Source: DASXSB01 sp036506275 (GTDB lineage Bacteria > Methylomirabilota > Methylomirabilia > Rokubacteriales > CSP1-6). From it: a stretch of 64,000 bases of DNA. A program made the position numbers and the translations under genes. The stretch covers positions 62,001 through 126,000 of the forward strand of contig DASXSB010000063.1 in the NCBI GenBank assembly GCA_036506275.1, in the 5' to 3' direction. Shown in pieces: positions 57,689-64,000 of this stretch (positions are counted from its first letter, which is position 1; each line of letters starts with the position of its first letter). Under the pieces are notes generated by a model. It was not told where the DNA came from, made no database searches, and was given only the letters and a program-made list of their open reading frames with translations.

Positions 57689-58586
57689 CGCGCGACGGCG
57701 CCGGCCGCCACTCCGCGAGGGCGGCCACGAAGGCGTCGAGGGGCGGGGTGGCCGGCTTGTCGCGGCGACGCACGAGACCGATTTCGCGGGCAAGCGGGGG
57801 TCGGAGGGAGTGGGCGACGAGCAGGCGGCTCCGGACCTCAGACCTCACGCAGAAGGACGACGTGATCGAGAGGCCGAGGCCCGCCTCCACGAGCTTCTTG
57901 ATCGCTTCCGTGTTGCCGAGCTCCATCGTGGGTCGCGGCGTCGCCCCCGCCCGCCGGAACCACTCGTCGATGATGCGCCGCACCGTCCCCCCGTGCTCGA
58001 ACAGGATGAGCGGTTCGGCGGCGAGCGCGGCCGGCGTCGCTGTCCGGCGGCCTCGCCACGCCCCGCGCGCGGGGGCGATGGCAACGAGCTCGTCGGTGTA
58101 GAGCGGCGTCACCGTCAGCTCCCGCGCGCGCACGGGGAGGCTCACGACGCCGACGTCCAGCTCGTTCTCGATCACGGCACGGCTGATCTCGGACGCGTTG
58201 CCGGTGACCACCACCAGCTCGACCTCGGGAAAGCGCGTGCGGAACCGCCGCAACGTCGGCGGCAGGAGGTAGATGCTGATGGAGGCGCTCGTCCCAAGAC
58301 GGACGCGTCCCGCCACCACCCCGCGGAGCTCGCGGATTCGCTCCACGGCCAGCTCCAGCTCGCCGAGCGCGCGCACGGCGTGGGCGAGGAGGAGGTCGCC
58401 CGCCCTCGTGGGAAACGCCCGCTTGCCCACGCGCTCGAGAACGGGCAACCCGAGCGCGCGCTCGAGCTGACGGATCTGCATGCTCACCGCGGGCTGGGTG
58501 ACGTGGAGGGACTGGGCGGCGCGCGAGAAGCTCCCGTGGCGCGCCACGGCCTGGAGGGCGCGCAGGTGCACGGGCTGGAGGTCCAT
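57612..58586 (-). CDS. LysR-type transcriptional regulator
   Basis: Protein of 324 residues. N-terminal winged helix-turn-helix (FSRAAQSLHVTQPAVSMQIRQ) and a C-terminal inducer-binding domain of two lobes (VRLGTSASISIYLLPPTLRR ... LGLSITSSFCVRSEV). Pattern close to the CysB/CbbR type. The last ~25 residues (Arg/Ala/Pro/Ser-rich) are read antisense to the end of the crotonase gene and are extra to the usual length. The promoter TTGTCA-N17-TAGGCT with a palindrome between the boxes suggests autoregulation. Divergent from the GNAT gene. Confidence 0.9.
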   Translation of the reverse strand: MDLQPVHLRALQAVARHGSFSRAAQSLHVTQPAVSMQIRQLERALGLPVLERVGKRAFPTRAGDLLLAHAVRALGELELAVERIRELRGVVAGRVRLGTSASISIYLLPPTLRRFRTRFPEVELVVVTGNASEISRAVIENELDVGVVSLPVRARELTVTPLYTDELVAIAPARGAWRGRRTATPAALAAEPLILFEHGGTVRRIIDEWFRRAGATPRPTMELGNTEAIKKLVEAGLGLSITSSFCVRSEVRSRLLVAHSLRPPLAREIGLVRRRDKPATPPLDAFVAALAEWRPAPSRVSARTESAAVVSPGSRPAPRARPRP

Positions 58587-58595
58587 GGGCCGCCA

Positions 58596-58624
58596 AGCCT
58601 AGCTGATGATCTGCATCATGACAA
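58596..58624 (-). promoter_or_regulatory. LysR gene promoter with internal palindrome
   Basis: TTGTCA (58624-58619), 17-nt spacer, TAGGCT (58601-58596), then 9 nt to ATG 58586. Within the spacer ATGAT-ctgc-ATCAT (58606-58619) is a perfect palindrome, a likely operator. Confidence 0.6.
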
Positions 58625-58663
58625 TTGATTTCCCTGATGGTGCCGCGCGCGCGATCCTCGGCC

Positions 58664-59269
58664 ATGGAGATGAGCGTGTACGCCGTCGAGCTGCTCGCCC
58701 GCGACCGCATCGCCGACCTTCGCGCCGCCGCCGCCCGCCGCCGGGCCGCCCACGCTCCCGCCGCCGTCCCCGTGGTCACGATCCGCACCGCCGCCCACGG
58801 CGACAACGCCGACATCGCCGGCATCTGGAACTACGAGGCGCAGTGCACGGCGGCCACGACGGAGACGGAGCCGCGCACGCTCGCCGCCCAGAGCGCGTGG
58901 CTGGCGTGCCACGGCGACCGCCATCCCGTGATCGTGGCCACCAGCGGCGGTGACGGCATCGTCGGCTTCGGCGCCCTCTCGCCCTACCGTTCGCCCCGCG
59001 CGTTTCAGGCGGCGGTGGAGGATTCCGTGTACGTGAGACGCGACCGTCGCGGATGCGGGGTGGGCGCCGCCCTCCTCGGCCGGCTGCTGGACCTCGCGCG
59101 CGAGCGCGAGTACCGGACCGTGCTGGCGCGGATCACGGCCGGGAACACGGCATCCCTCCGGCTGCACGTCCACCACGGTTTTCGCGTGGTCGGGGTAGAG
59201 CGTCAGGTCGCCTTCAAGCTCGGGCGCTGGCACGACGTCGTGATCGTGCAGCGCCTCTGGCGCCGCTGA
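58664..59269 (+). CDS. GNAT-family N-acetyltransferase
   Basis: Protein of 201 residues. GNAT core from residue ~40: IRTAAHGDNADIAGIWNYEA, then acetyl-CoA loop VRRDRRGCGVGAALLGRLL and ARITAGNTASLRLHVHHGF near the end, the phosphinothricin-acetyltransferase type. An N-terminal helix rich in Ala/Arg (LLARDRIADLRAAAARRRAA) is extra. The start may be ATG 58664 or 58670; neither has a clear ribosome site. Divergent from LysR, which probably controls it. Confidence 0.85.
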   Translation: MEMSVYAVELLARDRIADLRAAAARRRAAHAPAAVPVVTIRTAAHGDNADIAGIWNYEAQCTAATTETEPRTLAAQSAWLACHGDRHPVIVATSGGDGIVGFGALSPYRSPRAFQAAVEDSVYVRRDRRGCGVGAALLGRLLDLAREREYRTVLARITAGNTASLRLHVHHGFRVVGVERQVAFKLGRWHDVVIVQRLWRR

Positions 59270-59284
59270 CGCGGAGGCCTGGCG

Positions 59285-60289
59285 TCAGCCCTCGCGCGGG
59301 GTCACCGCCAGCTCGACGCGCGCGCCGGCGCGGATGACGACGAGGGCGAGCGCGCGGGCGGGCGGCCACTCGACGAGGAGCCGGTGGAGGTCGTCGACGC
59401 TCGCCACCGGGCGGCCATCGGCGGCCACGAGCAGATCGCCCTCGCGGAGGCCGGCGGCGGCGGCGGGGCCGCCGGCTTCGACGGACGCGACCTCCACCGC
59501 CTGCGTGAGGTCGAGCCCGTGGAAGCGCGCGAGCCGTCGATCGAGCGGCCGCGTCTGGCCGCCGAGACCGAGATAGCCGCGCCGCACGCGGCCCTCGGCC
59601 AGGAGGCGAGGCACCACCCACTTCGCGGTGTCCACGGGGATGGCGAAGCTGATCGATTGCGCCATCGCGATGATGGCGGTGTTGATGCCCACGATGCGGC
59701 CCCGGGAGTCGACGAGCGGTCCCCCGGAGTTGCCGGGATTCAGGGGCACGTCGGTCTGCACGATGTTGTCGATGAGCCGGCCCGTCCGGCTGCGGAGCGA
59801 TCGTCCGAGCGCGCTCACCACTCCCGTCGACACCGTCGATTGAAAGCCGAGCGGGTTGCCGATCGCGATCACGAGCTGGCCGACGCGGAGCGACGCCGAC
59901 TCGCCGAGGACACCGTGCGGCAAGCCGGAGCCCTGGAGCCGGATCACGGCGAGGTCGGTGGCGGGATCCTCGCCGACGACGGTGGCGCCGAGGCTCTGAC
60001 CATCGGTGAGCGTGGCCGTCACCCGCGCGGCGCCGTTCACGACGTGGCTGTTGGTGAGCACGTACCCGTCGGGCGCGATGATGACGCCGGAGCCGGCGCC
60101 CATGTGCTCACCGCCGCGGCCGGCGCCGACGGCGATGCTCACCACCGCCGGTCCCACCGCCTCCACCACGGAGATGACCGCCCGCGAGTAGGCGTCGAGC
60201 AGCTCCGGATCCGACGGCGTGTCGCCGTCACGGTTGAAGCCGGCGACCGCGCTCGCGCCCGCGGGCCCATCGACCAACAGCTCCGTCAT
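59285..60289 (-). CDS. cytosolic HtrA-like serine protease with one PDZ domain
   Basis: Protein of 334 residues without signal peptide or membrane helix. Trypsin domain with His (TNSHVV), Asp (ATDLAVI) and Ser (PGNSGGPLV), then one PDZ domain (about 240-330). It differs from the exported protease at 52099 by the missing signal and second PDZ. Cytosolic S1C proteases of this short type are known in soil bacteria; their targets are unclear. ATG 60289 is well supported by AAGGAGG about 6 nt upstream. Divergent from pdhA. Confidence 0.9.
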   Translation of the reverse strand: MTELLVDGPAGASAVAGFNRDGDTPSDPELLDAYSRAVISVVEAVGPAVVSIAVGAGRGGEHMGAGSGVIIAPDGYVLTNSHVVNGAARVTATLTDGQSLGATVVGEDPATDLAVIRLQGSGLPHGVLGESASLRVGQLVIAIGNPLGFQSTVSTGVVSALGRSLRSRTGRLIDNIVQTDVPLNPGNSGGPLVDSRGRIVGINTAIIAMAQSISFAIPVDTAKWVVPRLLAEGRVRRGYLGLGGQTRPLDRRLARFHGLDLTQAVEVASVEAGGPAAAAGLREGDLLVAADGRPVASVDDLHRLLVEWPPARALALVVIRAGARVELAVTPREG

Positions 60290-60403
60290 GAGCTCCCTCC
60301 TTGCCTCGGTGACGTTAGGATGCGCCGGCGGCGCCTCGGATGCAGGTCGCGCGGGCGGTGGCGGGCAGGCAAGCAGAAGTGAGTCGCCCTTGCCGGCGCC
60401 GGG

Positions 60404-60416
60404 TACAATGACGTCA
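60404..60416 (+). promoter_or_regulatory. pdhA promoter -10 with overlapping palindrome
   Basis: TACAAT (60404-60409) and directly after it TGACGTCA (60409-60416), a perfect 8-base palindrome at the expected start point. A related TGACGTTA lies at 60310-60317 near the divergent protease gene. ATG 60424 is 14 nt after the -10. Confidence 0.45.
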
Positions 60417-60423
60417 ACGCTTC

Positions 60424-61557
60424 ATGCCAAGGAGCATTCTCGAGCCCAGGTTCCAAGTCGAGCACCTGTCGATCCTGGACGGTGACGGGAACCTCGACGC
60501 TGCTCTCGAACCGAAGATCGCGAGCGACCAGCTGAAGCGGATCTATCGGGCGATGCTGCTCGGTCGGCGCCTGGACGAGCGGATGGTGAGGCTGCAGCGG
60601 CAGGGCCGGATCGGAACGTTCGCGCCCATCAAGGGCCAAGAAGCCGCCCAGATCGGGAGCGTGGTGGCGTTGCGCCCGTCCGACTGGATGGTGCCCTCCT
60701 TCCGGGAAACCGCGGCCATGCTCTGGCGCGGGTGGCCGATCGAAAAGCTGCTGTCGTTCTTCGCCGGCTATCTGGAGGGTGGTCAGCCCGCGCGCGAGCA
60801 GCGCGACCTCCCCATCACGATCCCCGTCTCCACGCAGTTGCCACACGCGGTGGGCCTCGCCTACGCCGCCCAGTACCGCGGCGACGAGGTGGTCGTGATG
60901 GCGTACTTCGGCGACGGCGCCACCTCCGAGGGCGACTTCCACGAGGCGCTCAACTTCGCCGGGGTGTGGCACGTTCCCGTCGTCTTCGTCTGCCAGAACA
61001 ACCAGTGGGCCATCTCCGTGCCGCTGAAGAAGCAGACGCACTCCCGCACGCTCGCGCAGAAGGCGCTCGCCTACGGGTTCCCCGGACTTCAGGTCGACGG
61101 CAACGACGTCCTCGCCGTTCACGCCGCCACCCACGAAGCCGTCGCGCGCGCGCGGGACGGCGGCGGGCCCACGCTGATCGAGTGCGTCACCTATCGCCTC
61201 GGCGTCCACACCACCGCCGACGATCCCACGAAGTACCGCTCGAACGAAGAGGTCGAGGAGTGGGAGCGCAAGGACCCGCTCACGCGCTTCGCCACCTATC
61301 TGGAGAAGAAGGGCGTGCTCGACCCGAACCTCGAGGACGAGGTCGACGCCGAGATCGCGGCCGCCGTGCAGCGCTTCGAGGCCCAGGGCCCGGCGGACCC
61401 CCTCACGATGTTCGATCACGCCTACGCGGTCCGTCCGCCCCATCTCGAAGCGCAGCGCGAAGCGCTCGCCGAGCGTCTGGCCCCGCCCGCGTCGAAGGGG
61501 GGCGAGCGCACGACACCATCGCCGCCCATGCGCGGCCAGCGGGCGGCCCGACGGTGA
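60424..61557 (+). CDS. pdhA: 2-oxoacid dehydrogenase E1 alpha (pyruvate or branched-chain)
   Basis: Protein of 377 residues. ThDP-binding motif GDGATSEGDFHEALNFA ... NN is intact; KGQEAAQIGS, RYRSNEEVEEW-type region and the phosphorylation-loop part (HTTADDPTKYR) are those of heterotetrameric E1 alpha. It decarboxylates pyruvate or a branched oxo acid. The N-terminal ~30 residues vary. It is followed by E1 beta after 8 bases and by E2, so the gene set is E1a-E1b-E2. No ribosome site is obvious. Confidence 0.93.
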   Translation: MPRSILEPRFQVEHLSILDGDGNLDAALEPKIASDQLKRIYRAMLLGRRLDERMVRLQRQGRIGTFAPIKGQEAAQIGSVVALRPSDWMVPSFRETAAMLWRGWPIEKLLSFFAGYLEGGQPAREQRDLPITIPVSTQLPHAVGLAYAAQYRGDEVVVMAYFGDGATSEGDFHEALNFAGVWHVPVVFVCQNNQWAISVPLKKQTHSRTLAQKALAYGFPGLQVDGNDVLAVHAATHEAVARARDGGGPTLIECVTYRLGVHTTADDPTKYRSNEEVEEWERKDPLTRFATYLEKKGVLDPNLEDEVDAEIAAAVQRFEAQGPADPLTMFDHAYAVRPPHLEAQREALAERLAPPASKGGERTTPSPPMRGQRAARR

Positions 61558-61565
61558 GCACCTAG

Positions 61566-62546
61566 ATGCCCAAGCTCAACATGGTGAAGGCGCTCAACCT
61601 GGCGCTGCTCCAGGAAATGGAGCGCGACGAGGATGTCCTCATCATCGGCGAGGACGTGGGCGTCGACGGTGGCGTCTTCCGCGTCACCGAAGACCTGCAC
61701 CGGAAGTTCGGCAGCAAGCGCGTCATCGACAGCCCGCTCGCCGAGGCCGCCATCGTGGGGACGTCGGTGGGAATGGCCCTGTACGGCCTCAAGCCCGTGT
61801 GCGAGATCCAGTTTTCCGGGTTCGCCTTCCAGTGCTTCCATCAGATCGAGAACCACGCCGCCCGCTACCGGATGCGGTCGCAGGGCCGCTTCGGGATCTC
61901 GATGGTGATCCGGATGCCCTACGGGGGCGGCGTGCGCGCCCTCGAGCATCACTCGGAGTCGGAAGAGCAGTTCTACGCTCACGTGCCGGGCTTGAAGATG
62001 GTCATCCCGTCCGGTCCCCGCAACGCGCGTGGCCTCCTCGTGAGCGCCATCCGCGACCCCGATCCGGTGATCTTCTTCGAGCACAAGGCGCTCTATCACG
62101 CCGCCAAGGAGGACGTGCCCGACGAGATCGAGGCGCTGCCGCTCGGGCGGGCCCAGGTCGTCCGTGACGGCACGGATCTCACGCTGATCGCCTACGGGGC
62201 GATGCTGCGGCTGGCGCGGGAAGCGGCCCAGGTGCTGCACGACGAGGACGGCGTGGAGGTGGAGGTCATCGACCTCCTGACCATCTCGCCGCTCGATCGC
62301 GACACCATCGCCGCCTCGGTGCGGAAGACCGGGCGCGCGGTGATCGTGCACGAGGCGCCGCGCAGCTTCGGGCCCGGCGGTGAGATCGCCGCTTCCATCA
62401 TGGAGGGCGCGTTCCTCTCGCTGGAGGCGCCCATCGCCCGCGTGGCCGCGCACGACGTCCCCTTCGTGGGCTTCGCGCGCGAGAAGGCCAACGTCCCCGA
62501 CCTCCCGCGCCTGCTCGCCGCCGCGCGGGAGACGCTCGCTTACTGA
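61566..62546 (+). CDS. pdhB: 2-oxoacid dehydrogenase E1 beta
   Basis: Protein of 326 residues, normal for E1 beta. NLALLQEMERDEDVLIIGED, GVFRVTEDLHRKFG, ESPLAE-type segment DSPLAEAAIVGTSVGMAL, and FFEHKALYHAAKEDVP and EAPRSFGPGGEIAA are family marks. It shapes the ThDP site with E1 alpha. ATG 61566 comes 8 bases after the pdhA stop, with no strong ribosome site, so translation is probably coupled. Confidence 0.94.
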   Translation: MPKLNMVKALNLALLQEMERDEDVLIIGEDVGVDGGVFRVTEDLHRKFGSKRVIDSPLAEAAIVGTSVGMALYGLKPVCEIQFSGFAFQCFHQIENHAARYRMRSQGRFGISMVIRMPYGGGVRALEHHSESEEQFYAHVPGLKMVIPSGPRNARGLLVSAIRDPDPVIFFEHKALYHAAKEDVPDEIEALPLGRAQVVRDGTDLTLIAYGAMLRLAREAAQVLHDEDGVEVEVIDLLTISPLDRDTIAASVRKTGRAVIVHEAPRSFGPGGEIAASIMEGAFLSLEAPIARVAAHDVPFVGFAREKANVPDLPRLLAAARETLAY

Positions 62547-62553
62547 GCCCGCG

Positions 62554-63969
62554 ATGCCGCGGCCGTTCCTGCTCCCTGACCTCGGGGAGGGGTTGACCGA
62601 AGCCGAAATCCGGAAGGTGCTCGTCCGCGAAGGCGACGTGATCCGCGAGGATGCTCCCCTCCTCGAAGTCGAGACCGACAAGGCCACCGTCGAGATCCCG
62701 TCCCCCATGAGCGGTCGCATCGAGAAGATCCACGTGCGGCCCGACCAGACGGTCAAGGTCGGCGAAGTCCTCATCACCTTCGCCGACGCGCCGGCGACGC
62801 CGGGCAAGCAGACGCCGAGCACTCTGGACCCCCCGCGCCGGCTCGCCCCCACGCCGGAGACGGTCGTCGACGACGGCCGCGCGCGACAGGTGGCGGCGCC
62901 GACCCCAACCGCCGCGCGCGCTGCGGTGGCGCGCGGCGCGGGCGCGAGCGCACCGGTGTCGGGTGGCCCCGCGCCGAGCGGGCCGGTGCCGGCGACGCCC
63001 GCGACCCGCCGACTCGCGCGCGAGCTCGGCGTCGATCTCCGCACCGTACGTGCCAGCGGGCGCGGCGGGCGCGTGACCGACGAGGACGTGCGAGCGGCGG
63101 CGCCCGCTGCTGACGCTACCGAGCGCGAGGCGGCGGCCGCGCGTCAGCATGGCGCGCCGGCGGAGACGGGCCGTGCGGAGACGGCGGCGAAAGAAGCGCG
63201 GCCGCCGTCACGACCGCTGGCGTCGATCGGGTTGGAGATACCGCCCCTGCCCCGGTTCGAGCAGTGGGGACCGATCGAACGTCAGCCGCTCTCCCACCTG
63301 CGGCGAACGATCGCCGAGCGCATGACGCTCTCCGCCACCGTCATCCCCCACGTCACCCACTTCGACCGCGCCGACATCACCGATCTGGACGCGGTCATCC
63401 GCCGCAATCTCGAGGCCGCGCGCGCGCAGGGTGTCACCCTCACGCTCACCGCGTTTCTGCTGAAAGCGGCCGCGCTCGCGCTGAAGGCGCATCCGCAGTT
63501 CAACGCGAGCCTCGACGCCGCCGCCGGCGAGCTCATCGTCAAGCAGTACGTCCATCTCGGCGTGGCCGTCGCCACCGAGCGCGGTCTCATCGTCCCCGCC
63601 CTCCGCGACGTGGACCGGAAGCCGCTGCTCGTGGTCGCGCGCGAGCTGGGCGCCCTCGCCGCCCGCGTGCGTGAGGGTAAGGCGACGCTGGACGACCTCC
63701 GCGGCTCCACGTTCACGATCACTAACATCGGCGCCCTCGGCGGCACCGGCGCCATTCCCATCATCAACTACCCGGAGGTCGCGATCCTCGGTGTCGCGCG
63801 CGCGCGTGAGGAGGCGGTCGTCCGCGACGGCCACATCGTGCCGCGCCTCCTCCTTCCGCTCTCGCTCACGTTCGACCACCGCGTCGCCGACGGCGCCGAC
63901 GGGGCGCGATTCGCCACCGACATCGTGCGGCGCCTGGAGCATCCCGAGCAGCTCCTCCTGGAGCTCTGA
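62554..63969 (+). CDS. pdhC: dihydrolipoamide acyltransferase E2
   Basis: Protein of 471 residues. One lipoyl domain with the modified Lys in VETDKATVEIPSP, a Pro/Ala linker, the E1/E3-binding domain (TPATRRLARELGVDLRTVRA), a second linker and the catalytic domain ending with FDHRVADGADGARFA (active His and Asp). Single lipoyl domain resembles branched-chain or Gram-positive type. It follows pdhB by 7 bases. Confidence 0.94.
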   Translation: MPRPFLLPDLGEGLTEAEIRKVLVREGDVIREDAPLLEVETDKATVEIPSPMSGRIEKIHVRPDQTVKVGEVLITFADAPATPGKQTPSTLDPPRRLAPTPETVVDDGRARQVAAPTPTAARAAVARGAGASAPVSGGPAPSGPVPATPATRRLARELGVDLRTVRASGRGGRVTDEDVRAAAPAADATEREAAAARQHGAPAETGRAETAAKEARPPSRPLASIGLEIPPLPRFEQWGPIERQPLSHLRRTIAERMTLSATVIPHVTHFDRADITDLDAVIRRNLEAARAQGVTLTLTAFLLKAAALALKAHPQFNASLDAAAGELIVKQYVHLGVAVATERGLIVPALRDVDRKPLLVVARELGALAARVREGKATLDDLRGSTFTITNIGALGGTGAIPIINYPEVAILGVARAREEAVVRDGHIVPRLLLPLSLTFDHRVADGADGARFATDIVRRLEHPEQLLLEL

Positions 63970-63977
63970 GCGTCGCC

Positions 63978-64000
63978 ATGGTGATGGGCGATCTCGTACG
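63978..64000 (+). CDS. start of next gene, probably dihydrolipoyl dehydrogenase (E3)
   Basis: ATG 63978 begins MVMGDLVR, 8 bases after the E2 stop, and runs off the window. Many E3 enzymes start with a MVMG-type stretch before the FAD site, and E3 is expected in this position. Only eight codons are seen, so this is inference. Confidence 0.4.

Noticed and set aside
1..64000. tRNA, rRNA, CRISPR arrays, insertion sequences, phage or toxin-antitoxin genes
   Set aside because: No sequence pattern for any of these was seen on either strand; a tRNAscan or ISfinder search was not possible.

Overview
The window is a single, very GC-rich (roughly 70 % by eye), gene-dense bacterial chromosome segment. 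It has abundant GTG starts, many stop/start overlaps of the GTGA or ATGA type, and no rRNA, tRNA, CRISPR array, transposase or phage gene that I can see. The gene mix (PSP1/HolB/Tmk/MetG cluster, DUF5924, Rieske-DUF2231, LLM flavin oxidoreductase with a Tat-exported solute-binding protein, receiver-only regulators) fits an uncultured soil or subsurface lineage such as Rokubacteria/Methylomirabilota or a deltaproteobacterial relative. That placement is inference only.

Layout. 1-3200: end of an ATP-grasp gene, a flippase and a small methyltransferase-like protein (envelope or glycan chemistry). 3210-13947: a membrane-bound class III cyclase, a Rieske protein, the classic divergent tesA / ybbA-ybbP arrangement, and a CDP-alcohol phosphatidyltransferase fused to a lytic transglycosylase. 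13951-17768: glnD divergent from hisC with overlapping promoters. 17779-19050: a receiver-only regulator plus a tiny zinc-ribbon-like protein behind a sigma-54-like promoter and a cyclic-di-GMP-I riboswitch. 19051-22045: three translationally coupled genes ending in a P1/DmpA peptidase, then a DUF2007 gene. 22079-30611: a long minus-strand operon tmk-holB-PSP1-metG-(76 aa)-DUF5924-phosphatase-tatD-M28 peptidase. 30683-37686: AcuC, MoaC, YdcH, a candidate ~100-nt RNA with its own promoter and terminator, and a molybdate/tungstate transport locus split by a second receiver-only regulator. 37714-43715: aldehyde dehydrogenase, D-aminoacylase-like amidohydrolase, two cyclophilins (one cytosolic, one exported) and TypA. 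43814-47386: a solute-binding protein, hydrolase and LLM oxidoreductase operon. 47576-51786: a third receiver-only regulator, then tenA, an exported methyltransferase, an MFS carrier and a SIS-domain isomerase, all coupled. 52099-60289: DegP-type protease, DedA, stress proteins, MFS exporter, an atypical crotonase, LysR, GNAT and a cytosolic HtrA. 60424-64000: pyruvate (or branched-chain) dehydrogenase E1a-E1b-E2 and the first codons of what is probably E3.

Two expression styles stand out. Eleven genes carry a -10-like hexamer only 6-10 nt before the start codon, so their mRNAs should be leaderless or nearly so, and several have revised starts for this reason. Others have strong GGAGG-type ribosome sites. 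In addition, all three receiver-only regulators and one orphan gene share a TGGNNN-N5-TTGCA element (sigma-54-like -24/-12) close to the start. With the c-di-GMP riboswitch on one of them, this suggests a small sigma-54/second-messenger circuit, the most interesting signal in the window.
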